DNA from: Marilutibacter penaei
GTDB lineage: Bacteria > Pseudomonadota > Gammaproteobacteria > Xanthomonadales > Xanthomonadaceae
Direction of reading: 5' to 3'
Length of the DNA: 64,000 nt
Assembly (NCBI RefSeq): GCF_014145395.1
Contig: NZ_JACHTE010000002.1
Span: 186,001-250,000 of the forward strand
Shown one piece after another: positions 36,659 to 46,307 of this stretch. Under the pieces are notes generated by a model. It saw only the letters and a program-made list of their open reading frames with translations, ran no database searches and had not been told where the DNA came from. Numbering within the stretch: position 1 is the first letter of the stretch; each line of letters starts with the position of its first letter. A program made the position numbers and the translations under genes.

Positions 36659-37023
36659 GTGTCTTCCCCTGGCCGACCCGCGCCCGCATGGCGCGTCCCC
36701 GTCGGCAATCCCATCCTGGGCGACTTCGCGTGGACGAACAAGCGTCCCCGCGTGCTGGCGAACCCCGGTCGATGCGAACGCAGGCGCGTGCCGCCGTAGC
36801 GGCCAAGCGGGAGCAGGTGGAGGCGAAGACCCTCGGCATCTCCTCCGATATCCTCGCGGACCCCGGGAGGGGCGTCATGCCATCGGGGCAGTGCATGCCG
36901 TGGTGCGGCAGGGCGCTTTTCACAAACCCTCGACATTCCGCGACCGAGCATGAACACGCGACCTGGGCTGGGGAGTAGCCACGCGGGTCGATGTCAGGCC
37001 CCCTGAACTGACCAGGAGATTCC
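36659..37023. other. Intergenic region before the second arylsulfatase
   Basis: About 365 bp with no credible gene in any frame. A ribosome-binding site (AGGAG) lies 7-11 nt before the GTG at 37024. I found no clear promoter or operator. Confidence 0.5.
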
Positions 37024-39405
37024 GTGAACACCAGGTTCCCCCGTATCGCGGGTGGCGTCGCCATGCTGGTGGCGACCGGGCTGATGCTGGCCCTGCCCGC
37101 CACCGCCCAGGAGTCGCTGCCGTTCCCGCCCACGCCCTCGGGCAGCACGGCAGGGCCGACCATCGCCCAGTCGAACTACAGCCCGCGGGCGGCGAGTTCG
37201 CCGCTGCCGGACAACGCCCCCAACATCGTCGTGATCATGCTCGACGACGTCGGTCCCGCGTTGCCGGATGTCTATGGCGGCGTCATCCACACGCCGACCC
37301 TCGGGAAACTGGCGCAGGAGGGGGTGTCCTACAACCGCTTCCACAATGCGGCGATGTGCTCGCCCACGCGCGCCTCGCTGCTGACCGGTCGCAACCACCA
37401 CCGGGTCGGCAACGGCCAGATCGCCGAACTGGCGAACGACTGGGACGGCTACTCGGGCCGCATCCCGCGCACGTCGGCCACGGTCGCCAAGGTGCTCGGC
37501 TACTACGGCTACGCCACCGCGGCGTTCGGCAAGTGGCACAACACGCCGGCCAATGAAACCACCGCCGTCGGCCCGTACACCGACTGGCCGGCGGGCGAGG
37601 GCATCGGCTTTGACTATTTCTACGGCTTCCTCGCCGGCGAGTCCTCGCAGTGGGAGCCCGCGGTGGTCGAGAACACCGTGCGCCTGGATCCCTCGCACGG
37701 CCGGGAGGGCTACCACTTCACGGAGGACATGACCGACAAGGCGGTGTCGTGGATGAAGCAGGTGCATGCACTCACGCCCGACCGGCCCTTCTTCATGTAC
37801 TGGGCGCCGGGTGCGTCGCACGGTCCGCACCACATCTTCAAGGAATGGGCGGACAAGTACGCGGGCAAGTTCGATGGCGGCTGGGACCAGATGCGCGAGG
37901 ACATCTTCGCGCGCCAGAAGGCGCTGGGCTGGATCCCGGCGGACACCGAGCTGACGCCGCGGCCCGACTCGCTCGCCGCGTGGGCGGACATCCCGGAGGA
38001 CGAGAAGCCCTTCCAGCGTCGCCTGATGGAAGTGTTCGCCGGCTACACCGAGCACGCGGACACCCAGGCCGGCCGCCTGCTCGCGGCCCTGGACGAGATG
38101 GGCGTGCGGGACAACACGCTGATCTTCTACGTGTGGGGCGACAACGGCTCGAGCGCGGAAGGGCAGAACGGCACCATCAGCGAGCTGCTGGCGCAGAACG
38201 GCATCCAGACCGAGATCAAGGACCACATCCGGGCCATGAACGAGCTGGGCGGCCTGGACGTGCTCGGCTCGCCCAAGGCCGACAACATGTACCACGCCGG
38301 CTGGGCCTGGGCGGGCTCCACCCCGCACCGTTCCACCAAGCTGGTCGCCGCGCACTTCGGTGGCACGCGCACGCCGCTGGTGGTGTCGTGGCCGGGGAAG
38401 ATCACCCCTGACGACACCCCGCGCCCGCAGTTCCACCACGTCAACGACATCGTGCCGACGATCTACGACGTCCTCGACATCACCGCGCCCAGGCTGGTCG
38501 ACGGCATCAGCCAGGACCCGCTGGATGGCGTGAGCATGGCGTACTCGTTCAATTCGGCGACCGAGCCCGGCCGCAAGACCAGTCAGTACTTCGAGATCAT
38601 GGGCAGCCGTGCCTTCTACCAAGACGGCTGGATCGCCTCGGTGTTCGGGCCGCGGACGCCCTGGAGCAGTGGCCTGGATCCGGCGATCTTCAAGTGGTCG
38701 CCGGACGCGGATGCGTGGGAACTGCATGACCTGGGCGCGGACTACTCGCAGGCGAACGATGTCGCGGCCGCGCATCCGGACCGGCTCGAAGCCCTGAAGG
38801 CCGACTTCGACAAGGTGGCCCGCGAGAACAAGGTCTGGCCGGTCGGCGGCGGCCTGTGGTCGGTGGTCTTCCATCCCGAGGACGCACCGTCCAATCCGGC
38901 GACCTCGTTCCAGTACACCCAGGAAGTCGTCGGCGTCCCGGAGTTCGCGGCACCGAAGATCGGCGCCCGCAACAGCCTGGTCACCATCCAGGCCGAGCTT
39001 GCGTCCGACTCGCAGGGCGTCCTGTACGCCCTGGGCGCGTTCTCGGGTGGCGTGGCGCTGTGGGTGGACAACGGCACGCTGAACTACGAGTACAACCTGT
39101 TCGAGATCGAGCGGACGCACCTGGCGTCCTCCTCGCCGCTGCCGACGGGCAAGGTCACGATCGAGGTCGAGACCCGCAAGGCGGACACCGGCCATGCCGG
39201 TCCGATGGACGTCGAGGTGCGCGTCAACGGACAGGCGGTGGCCAGCGGACGGGTGCCCCGGCACGCGCCGCTCGCGTTCACCGCCAACGACGCGTTCGAC
39301 GTCGGCCGCGACAGCTACTCGCCGGTGTCGCTGGCCTACTTCGACCGCAAGCCATTCGCCTTCAATGGCCGGATCGACCGGCTGGACGTGAAGTACCTGG
39401 AATAA
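37024..39405 (+). CDS. Arylsulfatase (type I, formylglycine-dependent)
   Basis: A 793-aa secreted sulfatase starting at GTG behind CCAGGAGATTCC. The signal peptide is [36 protein letters not shown] carries the metal-binding Asp pair. The formylglycine motif is CSPTR ([19 protein letters not shown]). The catalytic segments [24 protein letters not shown] and [11 protein letters not shown] follow, then a C-terminal beta domain. Layout and length match the arylsulfatase at 32526-34919, so the two are paralogues pointing away from each other. Maturation needs an enzyme encoded elsewhere. Likely role: release of sulfate from exogenous sulfate esters. Confidence 0.93.
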   Translation: MNTRFPRIAGGVAMLVATGLMLALPATAQESLPFPPTPSGSTAGPTIAQSNYSPRAASSPLPDNAPNIVVIMLDDVGPALPDVYGGVIHTPTLGKLAQEGVSYNRFHNAAMCSPTRASLLTGRNHHRVGNGQIAELANDWDGYSGRIPRTSATVAKVLGYYGYATAAFGKWHNTPANETTAVGPYTDWPAGEGIGFDYFYGFLAGESSQWEPAVVENTVRLDPSHGREGYHFTEDMTDKAVSWMKQVHALTPDRPFFMYWAPGASHGPHHIFKEWADKYAGKFDGGWDQMREDIFARQKALGWIPADTELTPRPDSLAAWADIPEDEKPFQRRLMEVFAGYTEHADTQAGRLLAALDEMGVRDNTLIFYVWGDNGSSAEGQNGTISELLAQNGIQTEIKDHIRAMNELGGLDVLGSPKADNMYHAGWAWAGSTPHRSTKLVAAHFGGTRTPLVVSWPGKITPDDTPRPQFHHVNDIVPTIYDVLDITAPRLVDGISQDPLDGVSMAYSFNSATEPGRKTSQYFEIMGSRAFYQDGWIASVFGPRTPWSSGLDPAIFKWSPDADAWELHDLGADYSQANDVAAAHPDRLEALKADFDKVARENKVWPVGGGLWSVVFHPEDAPSNPATSFQYTQEVVGVPEFAAPKIGARNSLVTIQAELASDSQGVLYALGAFSGGVALWVDNGTLNYEYNLFEIERTHLASSSPLPTGKVTIEVETRKADTGHAGPMDVEVRVNGQAVASGRVPRHAPLAFTANDAFDVGRDSYSPVSLAYFDRKPFAFNGRIDRLDVKYLE

Positions 39406-39483
39406 GCGTCATCCTGCGGCATCCCCTGGCCGGCACCGGGGGCTGCTGCGCTATCCTGCGCCGATGCCGCCTTCGTCCCTTCA

Positions 39484-42400
39484 ATGCTCGGGCTGACCGT
39501 CGTCGCACTGGCCAGCCTGGCGTGGCTGGCGCTGATGTTCGGTGCTGCGCTGTATGCCGAGCGGGTGCCGACCGTGTGGGCGCGGCACTGGCGCCATGTC
39601 TACGCGCTGTCGCTGGCGGTGCACTGCACCTCGTGGACCTTCTACGGCACGGTCACCCAGGCGGCACGCCACGGCTGGCCGCTGCCGCCGACCTTCCTCG
39701 GCGCGATCCTGTTCTACGCCCTCGCAGTTGCCTTCATGGTGCGGCTGGTGCGGCTGGCGCGCGAGACCAACGCCACGTCGCTGGCCGACCTGATCGCGAC
39801 GCGGCTGGGCAAGGACGCGTGGCTGGCCGCGACGGTCACCCTGGTCGCCGCGCTGGGCCTGGTGCCCTACATCGCGCTGCAGCTCAAGGCGGTGGCGATG
39901 AGTTTCGCGATGCTGACCGCCGGGCGCGTCGCCGTGGCCGGGGATGCCCCGTGGCGCGATGGCGCGCTGTACGTGGCGCTGGCCATGGCGGTGTTCGCGA
40001 TGCTGTTCGGCGCGCGCCATGCCAGCGCCGCCGAGCACAACCGCGGGCTGGTGCTGGCGATGGCGCTGGAGTCGGTGTTCAAGCTGCTGGCGATGTTGGC
40101 CATCGGCGCCTTCGTCTGGTGGGGGCTGGGCGATGTGGCGCTGCCGGCCACGGCGCCGGTGACGCCGCCAACACCGGTGCCGGGGGCGGGGTTCATGCCG
40201 CTGGTGTTCCTGGGCGCGCTGGCGATGTTCATCCTGCCGCACCAGTTCCATGTCGGCGTGGTGGAGTGCCGCAGCGAGCGTGACGTCGCCACCGCGCGCT
40301 GGCTGTTCCCGCTGTACCTGGTGCTGATTGCGCTGCCGGTGCTGCCGCTGGCGAAGGCCGGCACTGTGCTGCTGGGTGACCAGGTGCCGTCGGACCTGTA
40401 CGTGCTGGCGCTGCCGATGTCGCAAGGCCATGAAGGCCTGGCGCTGGTCGCCTTCCTCGGTGGCCTGAGCGCGGCGACCGGCATGGTGGTCGTCAGCACG
40501 CTGACCCTCAGCCTGATGATCGGCAACCACTGGTTCGCGCCCGGGCTGCTGCGCGGCGCCTGGGCGCGCAACGACGGCAGCGACCTGCGCGGCCGGGTGC
40601 TGGCGCTGCGACGCGCGGGCATCGTCGTGATCATGCTGCTGGCCTGGCTGTACAGCCGCGTGGTGGCCGGCAGCGACGTGCTGGCCGATGTCGGCGCGGT
40701 GTCGTTCTCCGCGCTGGCGACGTTGACCCCGGCGCTGGCCTTCGCGGTCTGGCGGCCGCAGACGCCGCCACGCGCGGCGGTGGCCGGCGTGGTCGCCGCC
40801 TTCGCGGTGTGGGCCTGGGTGCTGCTGGTGCCGATGCTTGGCGGTGAGCCGGCCGCGGGCTGGCGAAGCGCGGGCCCGTTCGGCTGGCAGTGGCTGTCGC
40901 CGGACGGCCTGTTCGGACTGACCGGCTGGAGCCGGCTGGGCCGGGCGGTGGGCGCCAGCCTGTTCGTCGGCACCCTGGTCACGGTGCTGGTGTCGGCCTG
41001 GCGCCGTGAATCGCCGCGGCGGGCAATGCGCGGGCTGGACGCGCGCGCGCTGCGTGACGCCGGCCTGCGCTTCCTGTCGCGCGAACGGGTGCTGCAACTG
41101 CTGCAGGGCGCGCCGGACAGCGGACCGGTCGCGCCGGAGACCGAGGCGCGCATCGAGCGCGAGCTGGCGGCGGTGCTGGGCTCGGCCTCGGCGCGCGTGC
41201 TGCTGGACGCCGCGCGCCGCGAGGCCGGCAGCGGGCTCGACACCGTCGCCCAGATCGTCGGCGAGGCCTCGGCCGACCTGCGCTTCAACCAGCGCGTGCT
41301 GGAGGCGGCACTGCACAACATGAGCCAGGGCATCAGCGTGGTCGACGCCGACCTGCGACTGGTGGCATGGAACCGGCGCTATGTGGAGCTGTTCGGCTTC
41401 CCCGACGAGCTGTTGCAGGTCGGGCGGCCGATCGCCGACCTCGCGCGCTGGGCGATGCGCCAGGTGCCGCCGGACGGCGACCTGGAGCGCGCGCTGGAGC
41501 GCCGGCTGGCCTACATGCGGGCCGGCACCGTGCACCTGAGCGAGCGCGTGCTGCCGGATGGCAGCATCGTCGAGATCCGCGGCAATCCAATGCCGGGCGG
41601 CGGCTTCGTCGCCACCTTCACCGACGTCACCGAGTTCCGACGGGCCGAGGCGGGGCTGATCCAGGCCAACGAGACGCTGGAGCAGCGCGTGGTCGCGCGC
41701 ACCACCGACCTGCAGGCGGCGACGCGCGAGGCCGAGCGCGCCAACGAGGCCAAGAGCCGCTTCCTCGCCGCGATCGGCCATGATCTGATGCAGCCGCTGC
41801 ATGCCGCGCAGCTGTTCGCCGACGCGCTGGGACCACAGGTGGGCACGCCGCAGCGCGAGGTGGTCGACCAGATCAGCGGTGCGCTGGATTCGACCCATGA
41901 CCTGCTGTCGGGGCTGCTGGACATGTCGCGGATCGAGGCGGGCGGGCTGGTGCCTCAGCCGCGCGACTTCCCGCTGTCCGACGTGCTGGAGCCGCTGGCC
42001 TCGGAGTTCGGGGCGATCGCGGCGGCACGCGGGCTGCGCTTCCGCTGCGTGCCAACCGCGGCGTGGGTGCGCTCGGACCCGCAGCTGTTGCGGCGCGTGC
42101 TGCAGAACTTCCTCGCCAATGCGGTGCGTTACACGCCGGCCGGCACGGTGTTGCTCGGCGTGCGTCGCGATGGCGATGGCCTGCGCATCGAAGTGCTGGA
42201 CACCGGGCCGGGCATCGACGAGGCACAACGCCAGGTGATCTTCGAGGAATTCCGCCGCGGCGACCGCGCGCCGGGGCAGGGCCTGGGCCTCGGCCTGTGG
42301 ATCGCCGACCGCATCGCGCAGTTGCTGGGCACGCCATTGGGCCTGCGCAGCACGCCCGGCCGCGGCACGGTGTTCAGCGTCCGCGTGCCACGTGCCCGTG

Positions 42401-42813
42401 CGCCCGACGCGGTGCCGTCACCGGCCGGCGCACTGGCCACCCCGGCCCGCAGCGCGCTGGTGCTCGACAACGACCCTCAGGCGCTGGCCGCGCTCGTGGG
42501 CCTGCTGGAACGCTGGGGCTACCGCGTCGCCTCCGCGACCACGGGCGACGAAGCCGCGCGCACCCTCGAGCGCGAGGATGCCTTCCTCTGGCTGTTCGAC
42601 TACCACCTCGACGATGGCGACACCGGCGTCGCCGTCGCCGAGCGCCTGAGCGCGCGCTTCGGGCCGCGCCCCGGGCTGATCCTCAGCGCCGATGCCAGCG
42701 ACGACGTGCGCCGGGCCGTGCAGGAGGCGGGCTGGCCGCTGGTGGTCAAGCCGCTCAAGCCGCTGGCTTTGAAGTCGGTGCTGGACCGGCTGCTGGCGGC
42801 GCGTGGCGCGTAG
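39484..42813 (+). CDS. crbS: Symporter-like hybrid sensor histidine kinase, CrbS/MxtR type
   Basis: An 1109-aa inner-membrane sensor. About the first 500 residues form a sodium/solute symporter (SSS) domain with roughly 13 helices. A PAS domain follows at about 600-730 (LEAALHNMSQGISVVDADLR), then HisKA with phospho-acceptor His766 (FLAAIGHDLMQPLHAAQLF), a HATPase domain (NFLANAVRYTP, DTGPGI, GLGLGLW) and a receiver domain with Asp1039 (WLFDYHLDDGDTG). This architecture is that of CrbS/MxtR, which with the LuxR-type CrbR/ErdR controls acetate use (acs) in Vibrio and Pseudomonas. The likely partner is encoded at 43600-44265. The gene symbol is by architecture and context. Confidence 0.85.
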   Translation: MLGLTVVALASLAWLALMFGAALYAERVPTVWARHWRHVYALSLAVHCTSWTFYGTVTQAARHGWPLPPTFLGAILFYALAVAFMVRLVRLARETNATSLADLIATRLGKDAWLAATVTLVAALGLVPYIALQLKAVAMSFAMLTAGRVAVAGDAPWRDGALYVALAMAVFAMLFGARHASAAEHNRGLVLAMALESVFKLLAMLAIGAFVWWGLGDVALPATAPVTPPTPVPGAGFMPLVFLGALAMFILPHQFHVGVVECRSERDVATARWLFPLYLVLIALPVLPLAKAGTVLLGDQVPSDLYVLALPMSQGHEGLALVAFLGGLSAATGMVVVSTLTLSLMIGNHWFAPGLLRGAWARNDGSDLRGRVLALRRAGIVVIMLLAWLYSRVVAGSDVLADVGAVSFSALATLTPALAFAVWRPQTPPRAAVAGVVAAFAVWAWVLLVPMLGGEPAAGWRSAGPFGWQWLSPDGLFGLTGWSRLGRAVGASLFVGTLVTVLVSAWRRESPRRAMRGLDARALRDAGLRFLSRERVLQLLQGAPDSGPVAPETEARIERELAAVLGSASARVLLDAARREAGSGLDTVAQIVGEASADLRFNQRVLEAALHNMSQGISVVDADLRLVAWNRRYVELFGFPDELLQVGRPIADLARWAMRQVPPDGDLERALERRLAYMRAGTVHLSERVLPDGSIVEIRGNPMPGGGFVATFTDVTEFRRAEAGLIQANETLEQRVVARTTDLQAATREAERANEAKSRFLAAIGHDLMQPLHAAQLFADALGPQVGTPQREVVDQISGALDSTHDLLSGLLDMSRIEAGGLVPQPRDFPLSDVLEPLASEFGAIAAARGLRFRCVPTAAWVRSDPQLLRRVLQNFLANAVRYTPAGTVLLGVRRDGDGLRIEVLDTGPGIDEAQRQVIFEEFRRGDRAPGQGLGLGLWIADRIAQLLGTPLGLRSTPGRGTVFSVRVPRARAPDAVPSPAGALATPARSALVLDNDPQALAALVGLLERWGYRVASATTGDEAARTLEREDAFLWLFDYHLDDGDTGVAVAERLSARFGPRPGLILSADASDDVRRAVQEAGWPLVVKPLKPLALKSVLDRLLAARGA

Positions 42814-42837
42814 GGCGACGACGACGGGCGGTCCCGG

Positions 42838-43311
42838 TCAACGAGGCATGTTCGCCATCTCGATTTCGCCACTGTCCAATCGCGATACGAAGCCTCTGCA
42901 GAGATCCCCGTCCGATGCGCGTACCTCTGCAACCACGTTGTCGAGGGTCGTTTTTCGAGTTCTTGCCAAGATCTCGTCCCACGCGGCCATCGAAGCCTCG
43001 TCGTCGGGGGCGGCTTCCCTGATCCTCTGGCGCATCCAGCCGGGAAATGTCGCGGCGCTGTCCACGGCCGCCTGGTTGCGGACGAGCCAGCGATCCATCG
43101 CCGCGGCGTGGGCCGTGGCCATTTCCGGTACGCGCTCCTTGCAGACGACCTGGACGGTCTCGAGCGTGAGCCATCCCTGATGGAGGGCGGCCCGCGATCT
43201 GAACTCGGCGTCGACCAGCGACTCGATCGCTGTGGACGCGGGTGGTGCGGCCAGCGCGTGCATCCCCCATGCCGCGGATATCGCCAGTGCGGCGACGATG
43301 GCGTGCTTCAT
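42838..43311 (-). CDS. Small secreted hypothetical protein
   Basis: A 157-aa product from the ATG behind GGGGGAACGC. Signal peptide AIVAALAISAAWGMHALA is followed by a helical, soluble domain with two Cys (VQVVCKERV and DGDLCRGFV) that may pair. An upstream Met at 43377 is possible but would bury the signal sequence. It lies convergent to the sensor kinase and downstream of the response regulator. I do not recognise a domain. Confidence 0.72.
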   Translation of the reverse strand: MKHAIVAALAISAAWGMHALAAPPASTAIESLVDAEFRSRAALHQGWLTLETVQVVCKERVPEMATAHAAAMDRWLVRNQAAVDSAATFPGWMRQRIREAAPDDEASMAAWDEILARTRKTTLDNVVAEVRASDGDLCRGFVSRLDSGEIEMANMPR

Positions 43312-43494
43312 GCGTTCCCCCTGTCTGTGCTCTCTGGATCGGGCCGGCGTATGGGCCTGCGCGGCCGGACCTGCCATGCGGCTGCCGGCAGCTTATCCCG
43401 ATCGACGGCGCGTCGCCCCTGCCCGGGTGGCCGAACTTCGGGGACTCGGGACCGATGACGCCGGCGCAACTGAGCCGCCGACGGGCGGTACCGG

Positions 43495-43540
43495 TTTTCC
43501 ACAGCCGGTGTGGATGGAGGGTGCACGAAGCTGTGGATAA
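43495..43540. promoter_or_regulatory. Cluster of three DnaA-box-like 9-mers
   Basis: TTTTCCACA at 43495-43503 (one mismatch to TTATCCACA), TGTGGATGG at 43509-43517 (two mismatches on the other strand) and TGTGGATAA at 43532-43540 (perfect, other strand). They lie in the spacer between two leftward genes. Binding by DnaA is a possibility only. Confidence 0.4.
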
Positions 43541-43584
43541 CCGTCCCGGGCCCTTGCCGGGCCGTCCTGCATGACGGTTTGGTG

Positions 43585-43616
43585 AAAAAAGCGCCAGGCT
43601 CAGCCGGGGACCTGGC
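43585..43616 (-). terminator. Terminator overlapping the end of the response-regulator gene
   Basis: GCCAGG and CCTGGC pair around a 12-nt loop containing the stop codon and are followed on the minus strand by GC and six T. Confidence 0.6.
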
Positions 43617-44265
43617 GGCTGGGGTCGGACAGTTCCAGCTCGCGCAGGACCACGCTGGCCTGGGTGCGGTTGCGCACGCCGAGGCGTTCGAAGATGGCCG
43701 ACAGGTGGGCCTTGACCGTGCGTTCCTGCACGTCCAGGCGGTCGGCGATCTGCTTGTTCAGCAGGCCCTGGGCGACCAGGGTCAGCACGCGGAACTGCTG
43801 CGGCGACAGGCTGGCAAGGCGGGCGGCGAGGTCGGCGTCGGCGCGCGCGCTCTCGGTGCGGGCAACGGCGCCGCGCAGCGCGGCCGGCAGCCACTGCTCG
43901 CAGGCGAGCACGGCGCGGATCGCGTCGCGCAGTTCGTCCAGGCCCGCGCTCTTGGGCAGGTAACCGGCGGCGCCGTGGTCGAGCGCGCGGCGCACCACGC
44001 GCGGGTCGTCGTTGGCGGAGACCACCACCACCGCGACGCCGGGATACTGCGTGCGGATCGCGGCGAGTCCGGCCAGGCCGTGGTTGCCCGGCATGTGCAG
44101 GTCCAGCAGGACCAGGTCGACGTCGGCGTCGGCCTCCAGCACGGCGATGACGGCCTCGAGGGTATCGGCCTCCTGCACGCTGGCGCCGGGGACGGCATCG
44201 GCCGACGCCTGGCGGAGGGCGGCGCGGAACAGCGGGTGGTCGTCGGCGATCAGCAGGCGGGACAT
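43600..44265 (-). CDS. crbR: LuxR/NarL-type response regulator, CrbR/ErdR type
   Basis: A 221-aa two-component regulator. The receiver domain has the acidic pocket (IADDHPLF), phospho-acceptor Asp55 (LVLLDLHMPGNHGL) and Lys in YLPKSAGLDEL. The LuxR HTH lies at about 148-210 (LSPQQFRVLTLVAQGLLNKQ, ERTVKAHLSAIFERLGVRNR). CrbR/ErdR proteins have this layout and pair with symporter-type kinases such as the one at 39484. It is divergent from the 3-hydroxybutyrate oligomer hydrolase gene, with a palindrome in the shared spacer. Partnership with the kinase is inferred from proximity and known pairs. Confidence 0.87.
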   Translation of the reverse strand: MSRLLIADDHPLFRAALRQASADAVPGASVQEADTLEAVIAVLEADADVDLVLLDLHMPGNHGLAGLAAIRTQYPGVAVVVVSANDDPRVVRRALDHGAAGYLPKSAGLDELRDAIRAVLACEQWLPAALRGAVARTESARADADLAARLASLSPQQFRVLTLVAQGLLNKQIADRLDVQERTVKAHLSAIFERLGVRNRTQASVVLRELELSDPSRQVPG

Positions 44266-44314
44266 CGTGCCGCCAGCCTAGCAGCCCGCTCCGCGGGTCG
44301 GCGCGCGCGCCTGC

Positions 44315-44330
44315 TCGTACATAAGTACGA
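44315..44330. promoter_or_regulatory. Palindrome TCGTAC-ATAA-GTACGA, candidate response-regulator operator
   Basis: A perfect 6-bp inverted repeat with a 4-bp spacer, in the 99-bp gap between crbR-like and hydrolase genes. Its centre (44322.5) lies about 42 bp upstream of the transcription start predicted from the -10 at 44353-44358, a typical activator position. Confidence 0.55.
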
Positions 44331-44349
44331 TGGGCGCGGCCCATGGCAT

Positions 44350-44358
44350 TGCTAGGCT
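44350..44358 (+). promoter_or_regulatory. Putative extended -10 of the oligomer hydrolase gene
   Basis: TG-C-TAGGCT resembles an extended -10. It ends 6 nt before the ATG at 44365, so the transcript could be leaderless, or translation could begin at the ATG at 44383. There is no obvious -35, in keeping with activator dependence. Confidence 0.45.
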
Positions 44359-44364
44359 GCGTGC

Positions 44365-46230
44365 ATGGATACGATCACCGTCATGACGCCGACCCGCATC
44401 GCGGCCTGCCTGCTTGCCCTGTTGGCCGTGGGAGGCGGCGGTTGCGCCAGCATCCCGGCCGACGACCATGAGGCGGGGGAGGACGTGTCGAGCATGATCA
44501 GCGCCGAACGGGTGACCGTGCATCGCGACGGCGACGACCTGCTGACCGCCGGGCTGGGCCTGGACGGCTTGCGGGTGATGACGCCGCCGGCCTTCGCCGA
44601 TGCCGCACAGCCGACGCCGGCGGAGCTGCGTCGTCGAGCGATCTGGTCGAGCTGGCGCGGCATCGCCGACCTCGCGCCGGGGGGCGGCTACGGCGACGTG
44701 TATGGCAGCACCGCGGCGGTGCCGGGGCGCGAGTACAGCGCACTGGCGACGCTGGACGGCGCGCGCCAGCCTCACCGCGTGGTGGTGCAGGTGCCCGATG
44801 CGTTCGATGCCGGCAAGCGCTGCGTGGTCGTGACCGCGGCGTCGGGTTCGCGCGGCGTGTACGGCGCAATCGCGGTCGCGAGTGCCTGGGGCCTGCCGAA
44901 GGGCTGCGCGGTGGCGCACACCGACAAGGCCGCGGGCTCGGATTATTTCGACCTCGATGCCGGCCTGGGCGTGGCGGCGGACGGCACGGTGCAGGCCGAA
45001 GCCGAGGCGTTCCAGCCGGCGCTCGACGCGACAGCGGCCGACGGCGTCAAGGGTGTCGCGGTCAAGCACGCACATTCCGGCGACAACCCGGAAGCCGACT
45101 GGGGCCGGCATGTGCGCCAGGCCGCCGAGTACGCGCTGCATGCGCTGGAGGCCGCTCGGCCGGACCTGGCGCCCTTCACCTTCGACAACACGCGGGTGAT
45201 CGCGGTAGGCATCTCCAACGGCGGCGGCGCGGTGCTGCGCGCGGCCGAGCTGGAGGGTGACTGGCTGGACGCAGTGGTGGCCGGCGAACCGAACATCGAC
45301 GTGGACGGCGGCCGCAGCCTCTACGACTACACCACCGAGGCCGCGCTGCTGATGCCCTGCGCCTTGCTCGACCCGGCGCTCGCACCGCTCCCGCAGCCGC
45401 CGCTGGCGGCGCAGGTGGGCGCCGTCGGGCTGGTGCGTTGCGCCTCACTGAAGCAGGCGGGTCTGGTGGACGGCGATGATGCCGCGGCGCAGGCCGTCGA
45501 TGCGCATCGCCGGCTCAACGCCAGCGGTTGGACGGACGAGGCCCTGCGCGCGGGTGCGCTTTCGGCCGGCTTCGACCTGTGGCGCTCGGTCGCCGTGACC
45601 TACGCCTCCGCCTATGGGCGCTACGCCCCGGGCGAACACCCCTGTGGCTTCGGTTTCGCCGCGCTGGATGCGAACTTCGCCCCGCGGCCGGCGACGGCTG
45701 ACGAACGCACGGCCTGGTGGTCCGATGCCAGCGGCATCCCGCCGGGTGCTGGCGTGGTCATTACCGAAACGCCGGTTGCGCTGCCGGACCCGGCCTTCGC
45801 TGGCCTGCAATGCCTGCGCACCCTCTGGACCGGCGACACCGCCGATGCCCGACGCGTGCAGGCAGGCGTCGCCGCGATCCGCGCGTCGGCGCCGCGCGAG
45901 GGGCTGCCGGTCGTCGTCGTCCACGGCCTGCACGACGGCCTCATCCCGGTGGCCTTCAGCAGCCAGCCCTACGTGGCGATGGCCCGTGCCGCGGGCCGCG
46001 ACGTGCGCTACTGGCAGGTCGACCACGCCCAGCATTTCGATGCCTTCCTCGGTTTCCCCGACTACGCCGCCCGCTATCTGCCGCTGCTGCCCTATGTGTA
46101 CACGGCGCTGGACCGCGTCGAGGCGCACCTGGACGGGCAGGGCACGTTGCCGGCGGATGCGGTCATCACCACCACGCCGCGTGGCGCGGGCAACGCACTG
46201 ACCGCCGGGCACCTCGCGCTGCCCGACTGA
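44365..46230 (+). CDS. D-(-)-3-hydroxybutyrate oligomer hydrolase
   Basis: A 621-aa esterase that splits 3-hydroxybutyrate oligomers left by PHB depolymerases. The N terminus has a hydrophobic stretch ending GGGGC, probably a lipoprotein or secreted signal. The family signature is AVGISNGGGAVLRAAELEG with nucleophile Ser284 (GxSxG). VVVVHGLHDGLIPVAFSSQP carries the Asp and VDHAQHFDAF the His. Length fits the 3HB-oligomer hydrolase family. Two starts are possible, 44365 and 44383. It sits beside a CrbS/R-like system and a few kilobases from phaE-phaC, consistent with PHA turnover. Confidence 0.9.
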   Translation: MDTITVMTPTRIAACLLALLAVGGGGCASIPADDHEAGEDVSSMISAERVTVHRDGDDLLTAGLGLDGLRVMTPPAFADAAQPTPAELRRRAIWSSWRGIADLAPGGGYGDVYGSTAAVPGREYSALATLDGARQPHRVVVQVPDAFDAGKRCVVVTAASGSRGVYGAIAVASAWGLPKGCAVAHTDKAAGSDYFDLDAGLGVAADGTVQAEAEAFQPALDATAADGVKGVAVKHAHSGDNPEADWGRHVRQAAEYALHALEAARPDLAPFTFDNTRVIAVGISNGGGAVLRAAELEGDWLDAVVAGEPNIDVDGGRSLYDYTTEAALLMPCALLDPALAPLPQPPLAAQVGAVGLVRCASLKQAGLVDGDDAAAQAVDAHRRLNASGWTDEALRAGALSAGFDLWRSVAVTYASAYGRYAPGEHPCGFGFAALDANFAPRPATADERTAWWSDASGIPPGAGVVITETPVALPDPAFAGLQCLRTLWTGDTADARRVQAGVAAIRASAPREGLPVVVVHGLHDGLIPVAFSSQPYVAMARAAGRDVRYWQVDHAQHFDAFLGFPDYAARYLPLLPYVYTALDRVEAHLDGQGTLPADAVITTTPRGAGNALTAGHLALPD

Positions 46231-46307
46231 GGCCGGGCGGTCACCGCCGTGCCCTGGCCGATCGAGCCAGGGCGGTCACGACGAGAGGGCCAGAACGAGG
46301 CGTCAGG

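Noticed and set aside
32526-37163. A 1545-residue minus-strand frame joining a spacer, the phasin-sized gene and the arylsulfatase
   Set aside because: Stretches over the tandem array and intergenic DNA; the sulfatase signal peptide in the middle shows it is not one protein.
39481-42228. A 915-residue minus-strand frame opposite the sensor kinase
   Set aside because: Antisense shadow; Arg/Gln/His-rich, no domain.
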